The translations under genes and the position numbers were made by a program. Below, piece by piece: positions 1 to 7,973 of a stretch of 43,605 bases of DNA (its first letter is position 1; the number at the start of each line of letters is the position of its first letter). The notes under the pieces were generated by a model. The model was not told the DNA's origin, did no database searches, and worked only from the letters and a program-made list of their open reading frames with translations. Origin of the DNA: Xanthobacteraceae bacterium (GTDB lineage: Bacteria; Pseudomonadota; Alphaproteobacteria; Rhizobiales; Xanthobacteraceae); contig JASHPU010000094.1 of the NCBI GenBank assembly GCA_030037885.1, positions 1 through 43,605 of the forward strand, written 5' to 3'.

Positions 1-1350
1 ACAGGTCATCTCGATGCAGACGAGGCCGGCGCCGCCCTTGGCGCGCTCGCCGTAATGCACGAGATGCCAGTCGGTCGGGCAGCCGTCGACCGCCTTGTAC
101 TGCGCCATCGGCGACACCACGACGCGGTTCTTCAGGCGCATGTCGCGCAGCCGAAGCGGCGCGAACATCGGCCGCCGCACCGCGTTGGCGCCGGCGCCGG
201 CACGGTGCTGGAACCAGGCCTCGGCGCCTTCCAGCCAGCTCTTGTCGCGCAGCCGCAAATTCTCATGGCTGATGCGCTGCGAGCGCGTCAGAAGTGAATA
301 ATTGAACTGCACGGGATCGAGCTTCAGATAGCGCTCGACGTCCTCGAACCATTCCATCGAATTGCGCGCCGCCGATTGCAGGCGCAGCACTTCGGTGCGC
401 CGGGCGTTCTCGTATTTGGCGAACGCCGCCTGCAAGGTCGGCTCGCTGTGCAGATAGTCGGCCATCGACACCGCGCTCTCCATGGCGAGCTTGGTGCCGG
501 AGCCGATCGAGAAATGCGCGGTGGCGGCGGCGTCGCCCATCAGCACGATGTTCCGGTGCGACCAGTTCGCGCACAGCACGCGGGGAAAGTTCAGCCACGC
601 CGAGCCGCGGATGTGTGAAGCGTTCGACATCAAGCGGTGGCCGCCGAGATATTTGGCGAAGATGCGCTCGCAGGCGCGGCAGGATTCGTCCTGGCTCATG
701 GCGCCGAAGCCGAATTTCTGCCAGGTCGCTTCCGCGCATTCGACGATGAAGGTCGCGGTATCGGCGTCGAACTGATAGGCGTGCGCCCACACCCAGCCGT
801 GCTTGGTCTCCTCGAAGATGAAAGTGAAGGCGTCGTCGAATTTTTGCCGCGTGCCGAGCCAGACGAACTTGTTCTTGCGCAAATCGATAATGGGCTTGAA
901 GGTTTCGGCAAACTCGCGGCGGGTTTTCGAGTTCAGTCCATCGGCGGCGACGACGAGATCGTAGCTCCTGGCGAGTTCGCTGGCGCTGCCAATCTCGGTC
1001 GCAAAGCGCAAATCGACGCCGAGTTCGCGGGCGCGGTCCTGTAACAGCAGCAGCAGCTTCTTGCGCGCGATGCCGGAAAAGCCGTGGCCGCCGGAGACCA
1101 CGCGCTCGCCGCGATAGGAGACCGCGATGTCGTCCCAATAGGCGAAATGGTTGCGGATCGAAGCGGCGCTCGGCGGGTCGTTGGCGGCGATGTTCTCGAA
1201 GGTCTCGTCGGAGAACACCACGCCCCAGCCGAACGTGTCGTCGGGGCGGTTGCGCTCGAACACGGTGACGTCGTGCCGCGCGTCACGCAGCTTCATGCTG
1301 ATGGCGAAGTAGAGGCCCGCCGGGCCGCCGCCGAGGCACGCGATCTTCAT
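1..1350 (-). CDS. Bifunctional salicylyl-CoA 5-hydroxylase/oxidoreductase-like flavoprotein (C-terminus beyond window)
   Basis: The reading frame opens at an ATG at 1350 and runs 450 codons off the left edge without a stop. The first ~375 residues are a class A FAD monooxygenase: the dinucleotide-binding motif GGGPAGLY lies at the N-terminus and GDAAATAHFSIGSG, the FAD-ribityl segment, follows at about two thirds of the domain. From about residue 395 an old-yellow-enzyme-type FMN domain begins (FAPLRLRDMRLKNRVVVSPM). This domain order is known from 2-aminobenzoyl-CoA monooxygenase/reductase and from salicylyl-CoA 5-hydroxylases, which hydroxylate CoA thioesters of aromatic acids in the cytoplasm. 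The exact substrate is inferred only from family. It diverges from the TPP enzyme at 1550; the shared intergenic region has a duplicated operator-like site. Confidence 0.85.
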   Translation of the reverse strand, partial: MKIACLGGGPAGLYFAISMKLRDARHDVTVFERNRPDDTFGWGVVFSDETFENIAANDPPSAASIRNHFAYWDDIAVSYRGERVVSGGHGFSGIARKKLLLLLQDRARELGVDLRFATEIGSASELARSYDLVVAADGLNSKTRREFAETFKPIIDLRKNKFVWLGTRQKFDDAFTFIFEETKHGWVWAHAYQFDADTATFIVECAEATWQKFGFGAMSQDESCRACERIFAKYLGGHRLMSNASHIRGSAWLNFPRVLCANWSHRNIVLMGDAAATAHFSIGSGTKLAMESAVSMADYLHSEPTLQAAFAKYENARRTEVLRLQSAARNSMEWFEDVERYLKLDPVQFNYSLLTRSQRISHENLRLRDKSWLEGAEAWFQHRAGAGANAVRRPMFAPLRLRDMRLKNRVVVSPMAQYKAVDGCPTDWHLVHYGERAKGGAGLVCIEMTC

Positions 1351-1400
1351 GGTGCCGCCGTCCTGTTCGCACGGCCAACATGGCACGGCCGGGCGATTAC

Positions 1401-1426
1401 TTCAAGCTTAAATATTCAAGCTTAAA
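1401..1426. promoter_or_regulatory. Tandem operator-like site between divergent genes
   Basis: Two identical 12-mers, TTCAAGCTTAAA, lie at 1401-1412 and 1415-1426, separated by TA, giving a 14-bp period. Each is itself a near-perfect palindrome around AAGCTT. The site is AT-rich inside a GC-rich region, 51 bp upstream of the flavoenzyme start at 1350 and about 125 bp upstream of the TPP gene start at 1550. A dimeric repressor such as a MarR-family protein would fit this size and symmetry; no such regulator gene is in the window, so the binder is unknown. Confidence 0.6.
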
Positions 1427-1549
1427 GGTCTTCCACCGGACAAAGGCTGTGGCCGGGGCCGGGGCGGGAGCCGTCGCCGTTGCGCCGCTATTGAATCTCG
1501 TCTTTTATCGGCTGGCTTTTCTTCGCCCACGGACGCAGGAACCCTACGC

Positions 1550-3247
1550 ATGAGCGGCAACTCGACGACCGTCGCGACGGTGATCGCCAGCGATTTGGCC
1601 GCCTATGGGGCGCGGCGCTGCTTCGGGCTCCTGGGCACTGCCAACTTCAGAGTCTCACACGCGCTGGTGCAGGCCGGCGTCGAACTGATCGCGGCGCGGC
1701 ACGAAGGCAACGCCGCCAGCATGGCGGATGCCTACGCCAAGGCGACCGGCGAATTGACTTTGGTGAGCGTGCATTCCGGGCCGGGATTGACCAATGCGCT
1801 GACCGGCATCGGCGAAGCGGCGAAGAGCCGCACGCCACTTGTGGTGCTGGCCGGCGACGTGCCGAACGGCGCGGTGAAGAACAACTTTTATATCGAGCAG
1901 GCCGAGATGGTGCGGGCGGTCGGCGCCGTGTCGGAGCGATTGCACACCGTGGCCTCGGCGCGCGAGGATACGCTGCGTACGGTCACGCGCGCGCTGCGCG
2001 ACCGGCAAACCGTGGTGCTGAGCCTGCCGCTCGACGTGCAGCATGCGCCGCTCGCCTCGAATCTGCCGCCGCTCGAACTGCCGCCGGCGCCGGGCCGCCT
2101 GCAGCCCGATCCCCTTCTCGTCGAGCGCCTGGCCGAAGCGCTGTCGCGCGCCAAGCGGCCGCTCATTCTCGGCGGCCGCGGCGCCGTGATCTCCGGCGCC
2201 GAAGAAGCGCTCGTTGCGCTCGGCGACGCCGTCGGCGCGCTATTCGCAACGTCGGTGTGCGGCCACGGCCTGTTCGCCGGCAATCCGTGGTCGGTTGGCA
2301 TCAGCGGCGGCTTTTCGTCGCCGATTGCCGACGAACTGATTTCAGAAAGCGATTTCATTCTCGCCTTCGGGGCGAGCCTGACGTCATGGACGACAAAACG
2401 CGGCAAGCTCATCGCGCCCGGCGCGGTGGTGGCGCAGGTCGATGTCGAAACCGCCAAGCTCGGCTATCAGATGCCGGTGCAGATTGCCGTGCAGGGCGAC
2501 GCCAAGGCGACGGCGGGTCTTCTGTTGGCCGAACTCGGCCGCCGCGGGTTGGCCCTCTCCCGACCTTCCCCCGCAAGCGGGGGAGAGCAGGAAGGGGGCC
2601 GGCGCAGCAATGCGATGCGCGAGCGCATCCGCTCGGGCGACAATCATCACTTCCCGCATCCGGACACGTCCGGCAAGGACTTCATCGACCCGCGCACGCT
2701 GAGCAAGGCGGTCGACGCCATTCTGCCGGCCGACCGCGTGGTCGCTTCCGATTCAGGTCATTTCTGCGGCTGGGTGCCGCGCTATTTGCGCGTGCCGAAT
2801 GCGCGCGCCTCGTGCCTCAGTCACTCGTTCCAATCGATCGGGCTCGGCCTTGCCTCGGCGATCGGCCTTGCCATCGCCAATCCCGGGAAACTCGCAGTGC
2901 TCGGCACCGGCGACGGCGGTTTCTTGATGTCGATCGCGGACCTTGAAACCGCGGTCCGGCTGGGCCTGCGCCTATGCATCCTGGTCTACAACGATGCGTC
3001 CTACGCGGCCGAAGTACACTATTTCCGGCGCCAGGGCCTTTCCGTCGACATCGTGCAGTTCCCCGAAACCGATTTTGCCGCGATCGCGCGCGGCTACGGC
3101 GCCCGCGGCATCACTGTGCGCAGGCTCGCCGATCTCGAGCCGCTGAAAGTCTGGGTCGCCGACGGCGCGCCCGGCGTGTTCGTGATCGACGGCAAAATCA
3201 ATCCGGAACTCGAGGCCGACTGGCACGCCGAGCATTTTCCGTCGTGA
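1550..3247 (+). CDS. Thiamine-diphosphate-dependent acetolactate synthase-like enzyme
   Basis: A 565-residue member of the acetolactate synthase/pyruvate decarboxylase/oxalyl-CoA decarboxylase superfamily. The catalytic glutamate is in RHEGNAASMADAY (E52), the central FAD/nucleotide-like domain spans about residues 190-330, and the thiamine-diphosphate/Mg site is GDGG (D455) followed 26 residues later by N481. The start has an AGGAA ribosome site a few bases upstream. No ilvN-type regulatory subunit is adjacent, which argues against housekeeping valine/isoleucine synthesis and for a catabolic 2-oxo-acid or acyl-CoA lyase. Near residues 335-352 the linker contains a peptide encoded by a REP-like palindrome, read in frame. 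Substrate unknown. Confidence 0.85.
   Translation: MSGNSTTVATVIASDLAAYGARRCFGLLGTANFRVSHALVQAGVELIAARHEGNAASMADAYAKATGELTLVSVHSGPGLTNALTGIGEAAKSRTPLVVLAGDVPNGAVKNNFYIEQAEMVRAVGAVSERLHTVASAREDTLRTVTRALRDRQTVVLSLPLDVQHAPLASNLPPLELPPAPGRLQPDPLLVERLAEALSRAKRPLILGGRGAVISGAEEALVALGDAVGALFATSVCGHGLFAGNPWSVGISGGFSSPIADELISESDFILAFGASLTSWTTKRGKLIAPGAVVAQVDVETAKLGYQMPVQIAVQGDAKATAGLLLAELGRRGLALSRPSPASGGEQEGGRRSNAMRERIRSGDNHHFPHPDTSGKDFIDPRTLSKAVDAILPADRVVASDSGHFCGWVPRYLRVPNARASCLSHSFQSIGLGLASAIGLAIANPGKLAVLGTGDGGFLMSIADLETAVRLGLRLCILVYNDASYAAEVHYFRRQGLSVDIVQFPETDFAAIARGYGARGITVRRLADLEPLKVWVADGAPGVFVIDGKINPELEADWHAEHFPS
2553..2601. repeat. REP-like palindrome inside a coding sequence
   Basis: The core CCCCCGC-AA-GCGGGGG lies at 2568-2583 with flanking C/T-rich and G/A-rich arms. 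The same core with similar flanks recurs in the intergenic repeat near 27515-27560. Here it lies within the TPP enzyme frame and adds a Ser/Pro/Gly-rich stretch (LSRPSPASGGEQEGG) without breaking the frame. Confidence 0.75.
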
Positions 3248-3329
3248 TCTGCCGTCCAGCACAGGAGATTGCTGGACCCCCTTCGCGCCGACCCTGGCAC
3301 AGCCCGGCTGAGGGTCCCTCACAAACGGC

Positions 3330-3351
3330 AAAAGGCGCCTCGGCGCTTTTT
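3330..3351 (+). terminator. Rho-independent terminator after TPP enzyme gene
   Basis: An A-run, a GC-rich stem (GGCGC...GCGC around CTCG) and a run of five T form a compact hairpin 83 bp after the stop of the upstream gene. A second hairpin, GTCCAGCA with TGCTGGAC, sits upstream near 3255-3278 and may contribute. Confidence 0.5.
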
Positions 3352-3420
3352 CTTTGATTGTTCTCCTAAAGGTTGCATAGTCGGCTTCGCGGTGATCCAA
3401 CTAAAGCAAGGGAAGATAAA

Positions 3421-4272
3421 ATGTTCGGCAGCACGGTTCTCGATCTTGCGATCGGGCTCATCTTCGCGTTTCTTCTTATCAGCCTGATAACAAGCACGGC
3501 CACCGAGGCTGTGGCCTCGGCGGCTGGTTGGCGCGCCGACACGTTGCTTCAAGGCATCAAGGATCTTCTCAACGACCAGAACTTCACCGGCTTGGCTAAG
3601 GATCTCTACAACCACGGCCTCGTCAACCCGCAATCAGATGGCAAAGCCACCAACGAAGCGACCCTGAAAGCGAAGCCGTCCTACATCGATGCCCAGCATT
3701 TTGCCGCGGCGTTGATGGAGAGGCTGAAAATTCTGCCAAACGTCACAGACTTACAAACCGAAATCAATAAAATTACCGACCCGCAGCTCAAGGGTGTCCT
3801 CAGCGGCGTTGTCACCCGCGCTAATGGCAACATCGATCAGATCCGTCGTGATCTTGCCGCGTGGTTTAATCAGGGGATGGAACGCATCGCCGGTGTCTAT
3901 AAAAGATACGCGCAATTGTGGAATTTCCTAATCGCGTTGCTTCTTGCGATAGGTTTTAATCTCGACGCCGTGAAAATTGCTCATACGTTATGGGACCAGC
4001 CGGGGCTCATCAAAGAATTTTCTGCGCCCGCGGTGGGAGCGAACGCAGACACGCTATTTACTCAACTGGGACAATTGGGGCTGCCATTCGGCTGGGATGA
4101 CAAGGCCATCAATGATTTGTGGCGCCTGCCGACCTCGCTCTCTGCAATAGTGACCTGGGTCTCTGCAATAGTGGGATGGCTGATCATGGCCGCGTCGACG
4201 CTTTTCGGAGCGTCGTTCTGGTTCGACGCCTTGCAACGGATAACGCAGCTGCGCGGTGCCGGCTCGAAATAG
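3421..4272 (+). CDS. Conserved membrane protein of unknown function
   Basis: The start at 3421 is preceded by AGGGAAG at proper spacing; an upstream in-frame start at 3373 lacks one. The 283-residue product has an N-terminal hydrophobic helix (LAIGLIFAFLLISLITS), a mostly helical soluble region of about 140 residues, a second helix (LWNFLIALLLAIGF) and a C-terminal hydrophobic pair ending in the segment TLFGASFWFDALQRI. I recall this pattern, with an N-terminal VAIGLVF-like helix and a C-terminal FWFD motif, from a widespread bacterial family with no assigned function. The gene is more AT-rich than its neighbours and stands alone between a terminator and decayed remnants, consistent with recent acquisition. 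Confidence 0.75.
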   Translation: MFGSTVLDLAIGLIFAFLLISLITSTATEAVASAAGWRADTLLQGIKDLLNDQNFTGLAKDLYNHGLVNPQSDGKATNEATLKAKPSYIDAQHFAAALMERLKILPNVTDLQTEINKITDPQLKGVLSGVVTRANGNIDQIRRDLAAWFNQGMERIAGVYKRYAQLWNFLIALLLAIGFNLDAVKIAHTLWDQPGLIKEFSAPAVGANADTLFTQLGQLGLPFGWDDKAINDLWRLPTSLSAIVTWVSAIVGWLIMAASTLFGASFWFDALQRITQLRGAGSK

Positions 4273-4297
4273 GGCGCGTCGTAGCGGGCGCGCGGCG

Positions 4298-4561
4298 TTA
4301 GAGATCGCCTCCGACGCCGCGCGCCGGCAAATAGTGCAGCACGCGGCGCTCGACCAGGATGACGGCAAGGTAGGCGATGCCGCCGACCAGCGTCAGCATG
4401 ACGATGCAGACGAACACCAGCGGCGTGTTGGCTTGACCTTCGCCGAAGGTGAGGAGATAACCGAGGCCGACGTTGCCGCCGACCACCGCAAGCGTCGCGC
4501 CGACGCGCAAGCCGGTGAACATCGGCGGCAGCGAGGCGGAAAACTCGACCTTCCATTTCTG
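4298..4561 (-). pseudogene. Remnant of ABC transporter permease C-terminus (SsuC/TauC type)
   Basis: On the minus strand the segment from about 4561 to the stop at 4298 reads SASLPPMFTGLRVGATLAVV and ends TPLVFVCIVMLTLVGG-IAYLAVILVERR. This matches the LPxxLPyxftGLRig loop and last two helices of nitrate/sulfonate/taurine-type ABC permeases. The usual EFV-containing stretch between these parts appears deleted, and the N-terminal two thirds of the protein are absent; the upstream frame is nonsense. It abuts, tail to head, another remnant on the opposite strand. Confidence 0.6.
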
Positions 4562-4569
4562 GTCGACGG

Positions 4570-4772
4570 TTACGTCGCCGCGGCGCTCGCCACATGGGAG
4601 CGCGCGGAGCGGCCGCTCACCGAGCACACCCAGCGCATTTCCTGTCTGCTCGGCCTGCCGACCACTTGGGCCACCGGCGCTGCGCGCGCTCATGCTGGTG
4701 CTCACCGGCCGCTCGAAGTGGCTCACCGCGCAGCGCACCCGCACCGCGCTGCACCGGCCGACCGGAACGTAA
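4570..4772 (+). pseudogene. Frameshifted remnant of FAD-dependent monooxygenase C-terminus
   Basis: In one plus frame 4570-4680 encodes VAAALATWERAERPLTEHTQ, and after a frame change the next ~90 bases encode RALMLVLTGRSKWLTAQRTR before a stop at 4772. Together these resemble the C-terminal helices of PheA/TfdB/UbiH-like FAD monooxygenases (AALAAWExRERPLTEHTQR followed by a GRSxW...QRTRTA tail). The catalytic and FAD-binding parts are missing. The family call rests on pattern memory and is moderately sure; that it is broken is clear from the frame change. Confidence 0.45.
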
Positions 4773-4915
4773 GATGGAGCCCGGATCGAGCCGACGGATC
4801 CGGCCCGATGACAGGTTCTGCAAAATCCGGGACGGGCTCTCCGGCGCAAATGCTATGACGTTGAACTAAAAGTAGTAATTTTATAGAGTTACAGGAGCGA
4901 CAGCGGAGGTCAAAT

Positions 4916-5914
4916 ATGATCGGCACCCGAGGCCCACGGACCAGCCACAAGACTGCCGGTCTCGCCGCTTATGGCGTCGTGTTCACAGGGATTGTCCTGC
5001 TACTTCTAAGTGTGCTCGGGACAGAGACGTGGCATTGGCCTGTATGGGTGGCGAATTTTGTGCGGGACCTTGGTTTATTGCTCGCCGCCGTGACAGCCGC
5101 CACTATTTTTCATGAGAAGTTGCTTCGTGATGAAATGTACTCAAGCTTTCATCAGGAACTTGAAGAGAAGTTTGTTCAAGCTCGCTTGGATATTGCGAAA
5201 GAGGTTTACCGACTATTCGCTGAGCGCCCACCGCGGATGACTGGACTACGGAAATTGACCGATTATCGAAGGAGCTTTGAACGCTACTACGATTGGGTCA
5301 ACCAACAATCCCCTCAGGATCTGTTCTTTGCTGGTCGGTCAGTTTTGCATCGGATGGACGCTGACATTCGAGCCAGAACAGCAGGTGCTGAGGCAAAAAA
5401 AGGTATTGCTGCCGCAGATATCCTGCTTCGCCGTCTAAGAGAGGGGTCGAAGATCAAAATTCTATTTCTCGACCCAAGAACTAGCATCTCCGCAAGACTT
5501 GCCGAGGAGGAGGGGCAAACACCAGCGGATATGCTTGGCGATATCAAAACCTCCTTAGGAATCTGTTGTACGCTCGGTGACCTCTTGAGTAGCCATTCGT
5601 CGGAGTTCCCGCCTGGAGCGGAATTGTCAATTCGGGTGTATGATCGAATCCCTTATTTCGCGTACCACAAGCAGGACAGCGAAGTGATTGTCGGATTCTA
5701 TTTCGATTCGTTCAGAGGCTCGACGTCGGCCGCGTACGAACTTATCGACGATGAAACCAAAAAGGTGTTTGAAGAGCATTTCATTCGCATTTGGGGCGAG
5801 GCTGGAAGGAACACCGTAGTTGCGTTCAACAGCGCACGGGGCAAACCGAACATAAACCGGCGCTTGGTAGAGGAACTCCAGAACTCAATAGACGCGACTA
5901 CAATCGCGGGGTAA
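4916..5914 (+). CDS. Membrane-anchored protein with PLD-like C-terminal domain, unknown function
   Basis: A GGAGG site precedes the ATG at 4916. The 332-residue protein has two N-terminal membrane helices (about residues 15-37 and 43-65), a linker with coiled-coil character (residues 68-100), and a cytoplasmic domain. That domain holds ILLRRLREGSKIKILFLDP, then ELSIRVYDRIPYFAYH and VIVGFYFDSFRGSTS. The alternation resembles the half-domain of phospholipase D-like folds or DUF5919-type domains but lacks an HKD motif, so catalysis of the classic kind is unlikely. The gene is markedly AT-richer than the surrounding genome. I cannot name a function; a membrane-attached sensor or effector is one possibility, by inference only. 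Confidence 0.75.
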   Translation: MIGTRGPRTSHKTAGLAAYGVVFTGIVLLLLSVLGTETWHWPVWVANFVRDLGLLLAAVTAATIFHEKLLRDEMYSSFHQELEEKFVQARLDIAKEVYRLFAERPPRMTGLRKLTDYRRSFERYYDWVNQQSPQDLFFAGRSVLHRMDADIRARTAGAEAKKGIAAADILLRRLREGSKIKILFLDPRTSISARLAEEEGQTPADMLGDIKTSLGICCTLGDLLSSHSSEFPPGAELSIRVYDRIPYFAYHKQDSEVIVGFYFDSFRGSTSAAYELIDDETKKVFEEHFIRIWGEAGRNTVVAFNSARGKPNINRRLVEELQNSIDATTIAG

Positions 5915-6433
5915 GAGATAGATTCAGTGCATCCTGCTTTGTGACGGACGATTTAATCGATCCCAAGCACCAGACATTCCGACCTCGGTCAGCGCGTCGG
6001 AGCTTGCGGGTAGCGCAAGCCGGGTTCGGACGGGAGATCGGCGGCAAGGTCGGCCCTGGATATCGCTTCGCTTATCCGGGCAGCGGCTGGTCGCAACGCC
6101 GACGATTTGCCATAGTTCCAGCTTGCGTGGCGCATTTTCGAGACTTCAGAGGGGAGCCCATGAGTGACGCAGCGATCGGTATCTATGCGGTCGCGGCCAT
6201 TATCGCTATTCTGCGCACGCCGGAGACCAAGGGCGCGAATTTGGAAGGCTGAAGCACATGGCCCGCAGGAGCGAAGCGACATGCGGGGTGTGAATTTCAG
6301 AATCAGATTCCGGATCTCGCTTCCGCCTTCGCGCTCCGCGCTTCGGCGTGACTAAAATCGCGCCGTAGCTCGCAGAGCGAGCGAAGGCGGGTCGCTCATC
6401 CGGGCTACGATCAATCGAATGAGGAGCACGCCG
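5915..6433. other. Intergenic stretch with repeats and a transporter remnant
   Basis: No intact gene is visible. The stretch has repeats of the GTAGC-CCGGATG type (around 6000-6080 and 6270-6415) built from short inverted motifs such as GGATATCGCTTCGCTTATCC-like arms, plus the MFS-like tail listed separately. Confidence 0.5.
6161..6252 (+). pseudogene. Possible remnant of MFS transporter C-terminus
   Basis: The last 30 codons before the stop at 6252 read MSDAAIGIYAVAAIIAILRT and PETKGANLEG. Hydrophobic helix followed by PETKGxxLE is the standard C-terminal end of metabolite:proton symporters of the major facilitator superfamily. No upstream part is detectable in any frame. A GGGGAG precedes the ATG, so translation as a 30-residue peptide cannot be excluded. 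Confidence 0.4.
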
Positions 6434-7321
6434 ATGGAAATCGTTCCGCTGGGTCCCGGTTTTGCCGCCGAGTTGCGCGGTGTGACGCTTAACGACGTGG
6501 CGGCGAGCGAGGATGCATACAAGGAAGTGCGGGCGGCGTTCGAGGAGCATTCGGTCCTGGTGTTCCGCGATCAGGACGTCACTGACGAGACGCAAATTGC
6601 GTTTTCGCGCCGCTTCGGGCCGCTCGAAGTCACCAAGGTCGGCTCGGAAGGGTTCGGGACGAATCTCGTCATCCTCAAGACGCTCGACGACAACGGTAAT
6701 GTGGTGCCGGAGGATCATCGGCTGGCGCTGCGCAACAAGGCCAACCAGCTCTGGCATACCGACAGCCCGTTCAAGCGCGTGCCGGCGCTCGCCTCGGTGC
6801 TGTCGTCGCGCATCATTCCGGGTCGCGGCGGGGAAACCGAGTTCGTCTCGACGCGCTTGGCCTTCGAACGGCTCGATCCGCCACTGCAGCAAAAGCTGCG
6901 CCATGCCTTCGCCTGGCACGATTACGCCCATTCGCGCGGCAAGATCGCGCCCGGTCTGGCGAGCCCCGAGGAGCGCGCGGCGTTGCCGCCGCAGTGCTGG
7001 CGGCTCATCTGGCGCAATCCGACGAACGGCCGCGAGGCGCTGTACCTTGCTTCGCACACTTATGCGGTCGAGGGCATGGACCTGAAGGAGGCGCAACAAC
7101 TGCTCGCCGAATTGATGGCGGCGGCGACCGCGCCCGGATGCAGTTACCAGCACAGCTGGAATAAGGGCGACGTCGTGATGTGGGACAACCGCGCCACCAT
7201 GCATCGCGGCCGGCCATGGCCGGCCGACGAGCCGCGCTACATGGTGCGCACGACGATTTCCGCCACCGCCGTCGATGGGCTCGAATCGATGCGCGCGCCG
7301 CGGCGCCAGGCGGCGGAATAA
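6434..7321 (+). CDS. TauD/TfdA-family 2-oxoglutarate/Fe(II)-dependent dioxygenase
   Basis: A GAGGAG site just upstream favours the ATG at 6434 over the one at 6419. The 295-residue product has the iron-binding facial triad: HTD within QLWHTDSPF (H108, D110) and the distal histidine in ATMHRGRPW (H257), with the 2-oxoglutarate-binding arginine in RYMVRTTI (R272). Length and motif spacing fit the TauD/TfdA family (about 280-300 residues), which cleave C-S or ether bonds or hydroxylate small organic acids in the cytoplasm, with decarboxylation of 2-oxoglutarate to succinate. The N-terminus lacks features that would separate taurine from aryloxyacetate or other substrates. Confidence 0.9.
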   Translation: MEIVPLGPGFAAELRGVTLNDVAASEDAYKEVRAAFEEHSVLVFRDQDVTDETQIAFSRRFGPLEVTKVGSEGFGTNLVILKTLDDNGNVVPEDHRLALRNKANQLWHTDSPFKRVPALASVLSSRIIPGRGGETEFVSTRLAFERLDPPLQQKLRHAFAWHDYAHSRGKIAPGLASPEERAALPPQCWRLIWRNPTNGREALYLASHTYAVEGMDLKEAQQLLAELMAAATAPGCSYQHSWNKGDVVMWDNRATMHRGRPWPADEPRYMVRTTISATAVDGLESMRAPRRQAAE

Positions 7322-7501
7322 GGCGCGCGGTATAGCACCGACCGCACGGCGCTGGTCAAATTCTCGCAGAAAGCGACGAGGTGACGCCGCGTTTACGCTC
7401 GCTAACGTAACAATCAGGACGCATCACTTTCCCGCGAGGCGCCCTCGTCGGCAACCGGAGCCTGCTATATGCGCGGCGCAACAAGGAAGACGAGGAGTTT
7501 C

Positions 7502-7954
7502 ATGCATCCGCTACTCAAGCCTCTACCGCCGTTGGGCCGCATTCTGATCGCGCTGATCTTCGTGGTGTCCGGGATCGGCAAGCTCGGCGCGATCGCCGCG
7601 ACTTCCGCCCACATGGCGAGCGCCGGTATTCCGTATGCCGGCGATCTGGTGTGGGGCGCGGTTGCGCTCGAGATCGGCGGCGGTGCCATGCTGATCGTCG
7701 GCCTGTTGGCGCGACTGGTGGCGCTGGCGCTGTTCTTCTATACGCTGGCGCTCGCCGTGCTGTTCCATCCGTATTGGACGTTCACCGGCGCCGCGGCGCA
7801 CACCCAGTACGCTTATTTCTACGAGCATCTGTCGATGATGGGCGGCATGCTGTTCGTGGTCGCGTTCGGCGCCGGACCCTACAGCGTCGACGCACTCATC
7901 TTCGGCCGCGCCGAAGCCGCCGGACATCGACTCGCTCAGGCTGCGTCGGCCTGA
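7502..7954 (+). CDS. DoxX family membrane protein
   Basis: A GAGGAG site is placed for the ATG at 7502 rather than for the upstream in-frame ATG at 7469. The 150-residue product has four hydrophobic helices, starting GRILIALIFVVSGIGKL, and the internal motif AALEIGGGAML-like segment (VALEIGGGAMLIVGLLARL) and PYWTF, all typical of the DoxX/DoxD inner-membrane family. Family members associate with thiosulfate or sulfide oxidation or oxidative-stress complexes, but many have no known role. It follows the dioxygenase by 180 bp in the same direction and converges on the amidohydrolase with only 19 bp between stops. Confidence 0.85.
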   Translation: MHPLLKPLPPLGRILIALIFVVSGIGKLGAIAATSAHMASAGIPYAGDLVWGAVALEIGGGAMLIVGLLARLVALALFFYTLALAVLFHPYWTFTGAAAHTQYAYFYEHLSMMGGMLFVVAFGAGPYSVDALIFGRAEAAGHRLAQAASA

Positions 7955-7973
7955 CAAGCGAGACGCCAAGCGA

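Noticed and set aside
4861-4887. Sigma-70 promoter TTGAAC/TATAGA for the gene at 4916
   Set aside because: The elements are only 15 bases apart and chance matches are likely in AT-rich sequence; not strong enough to list as a feature.
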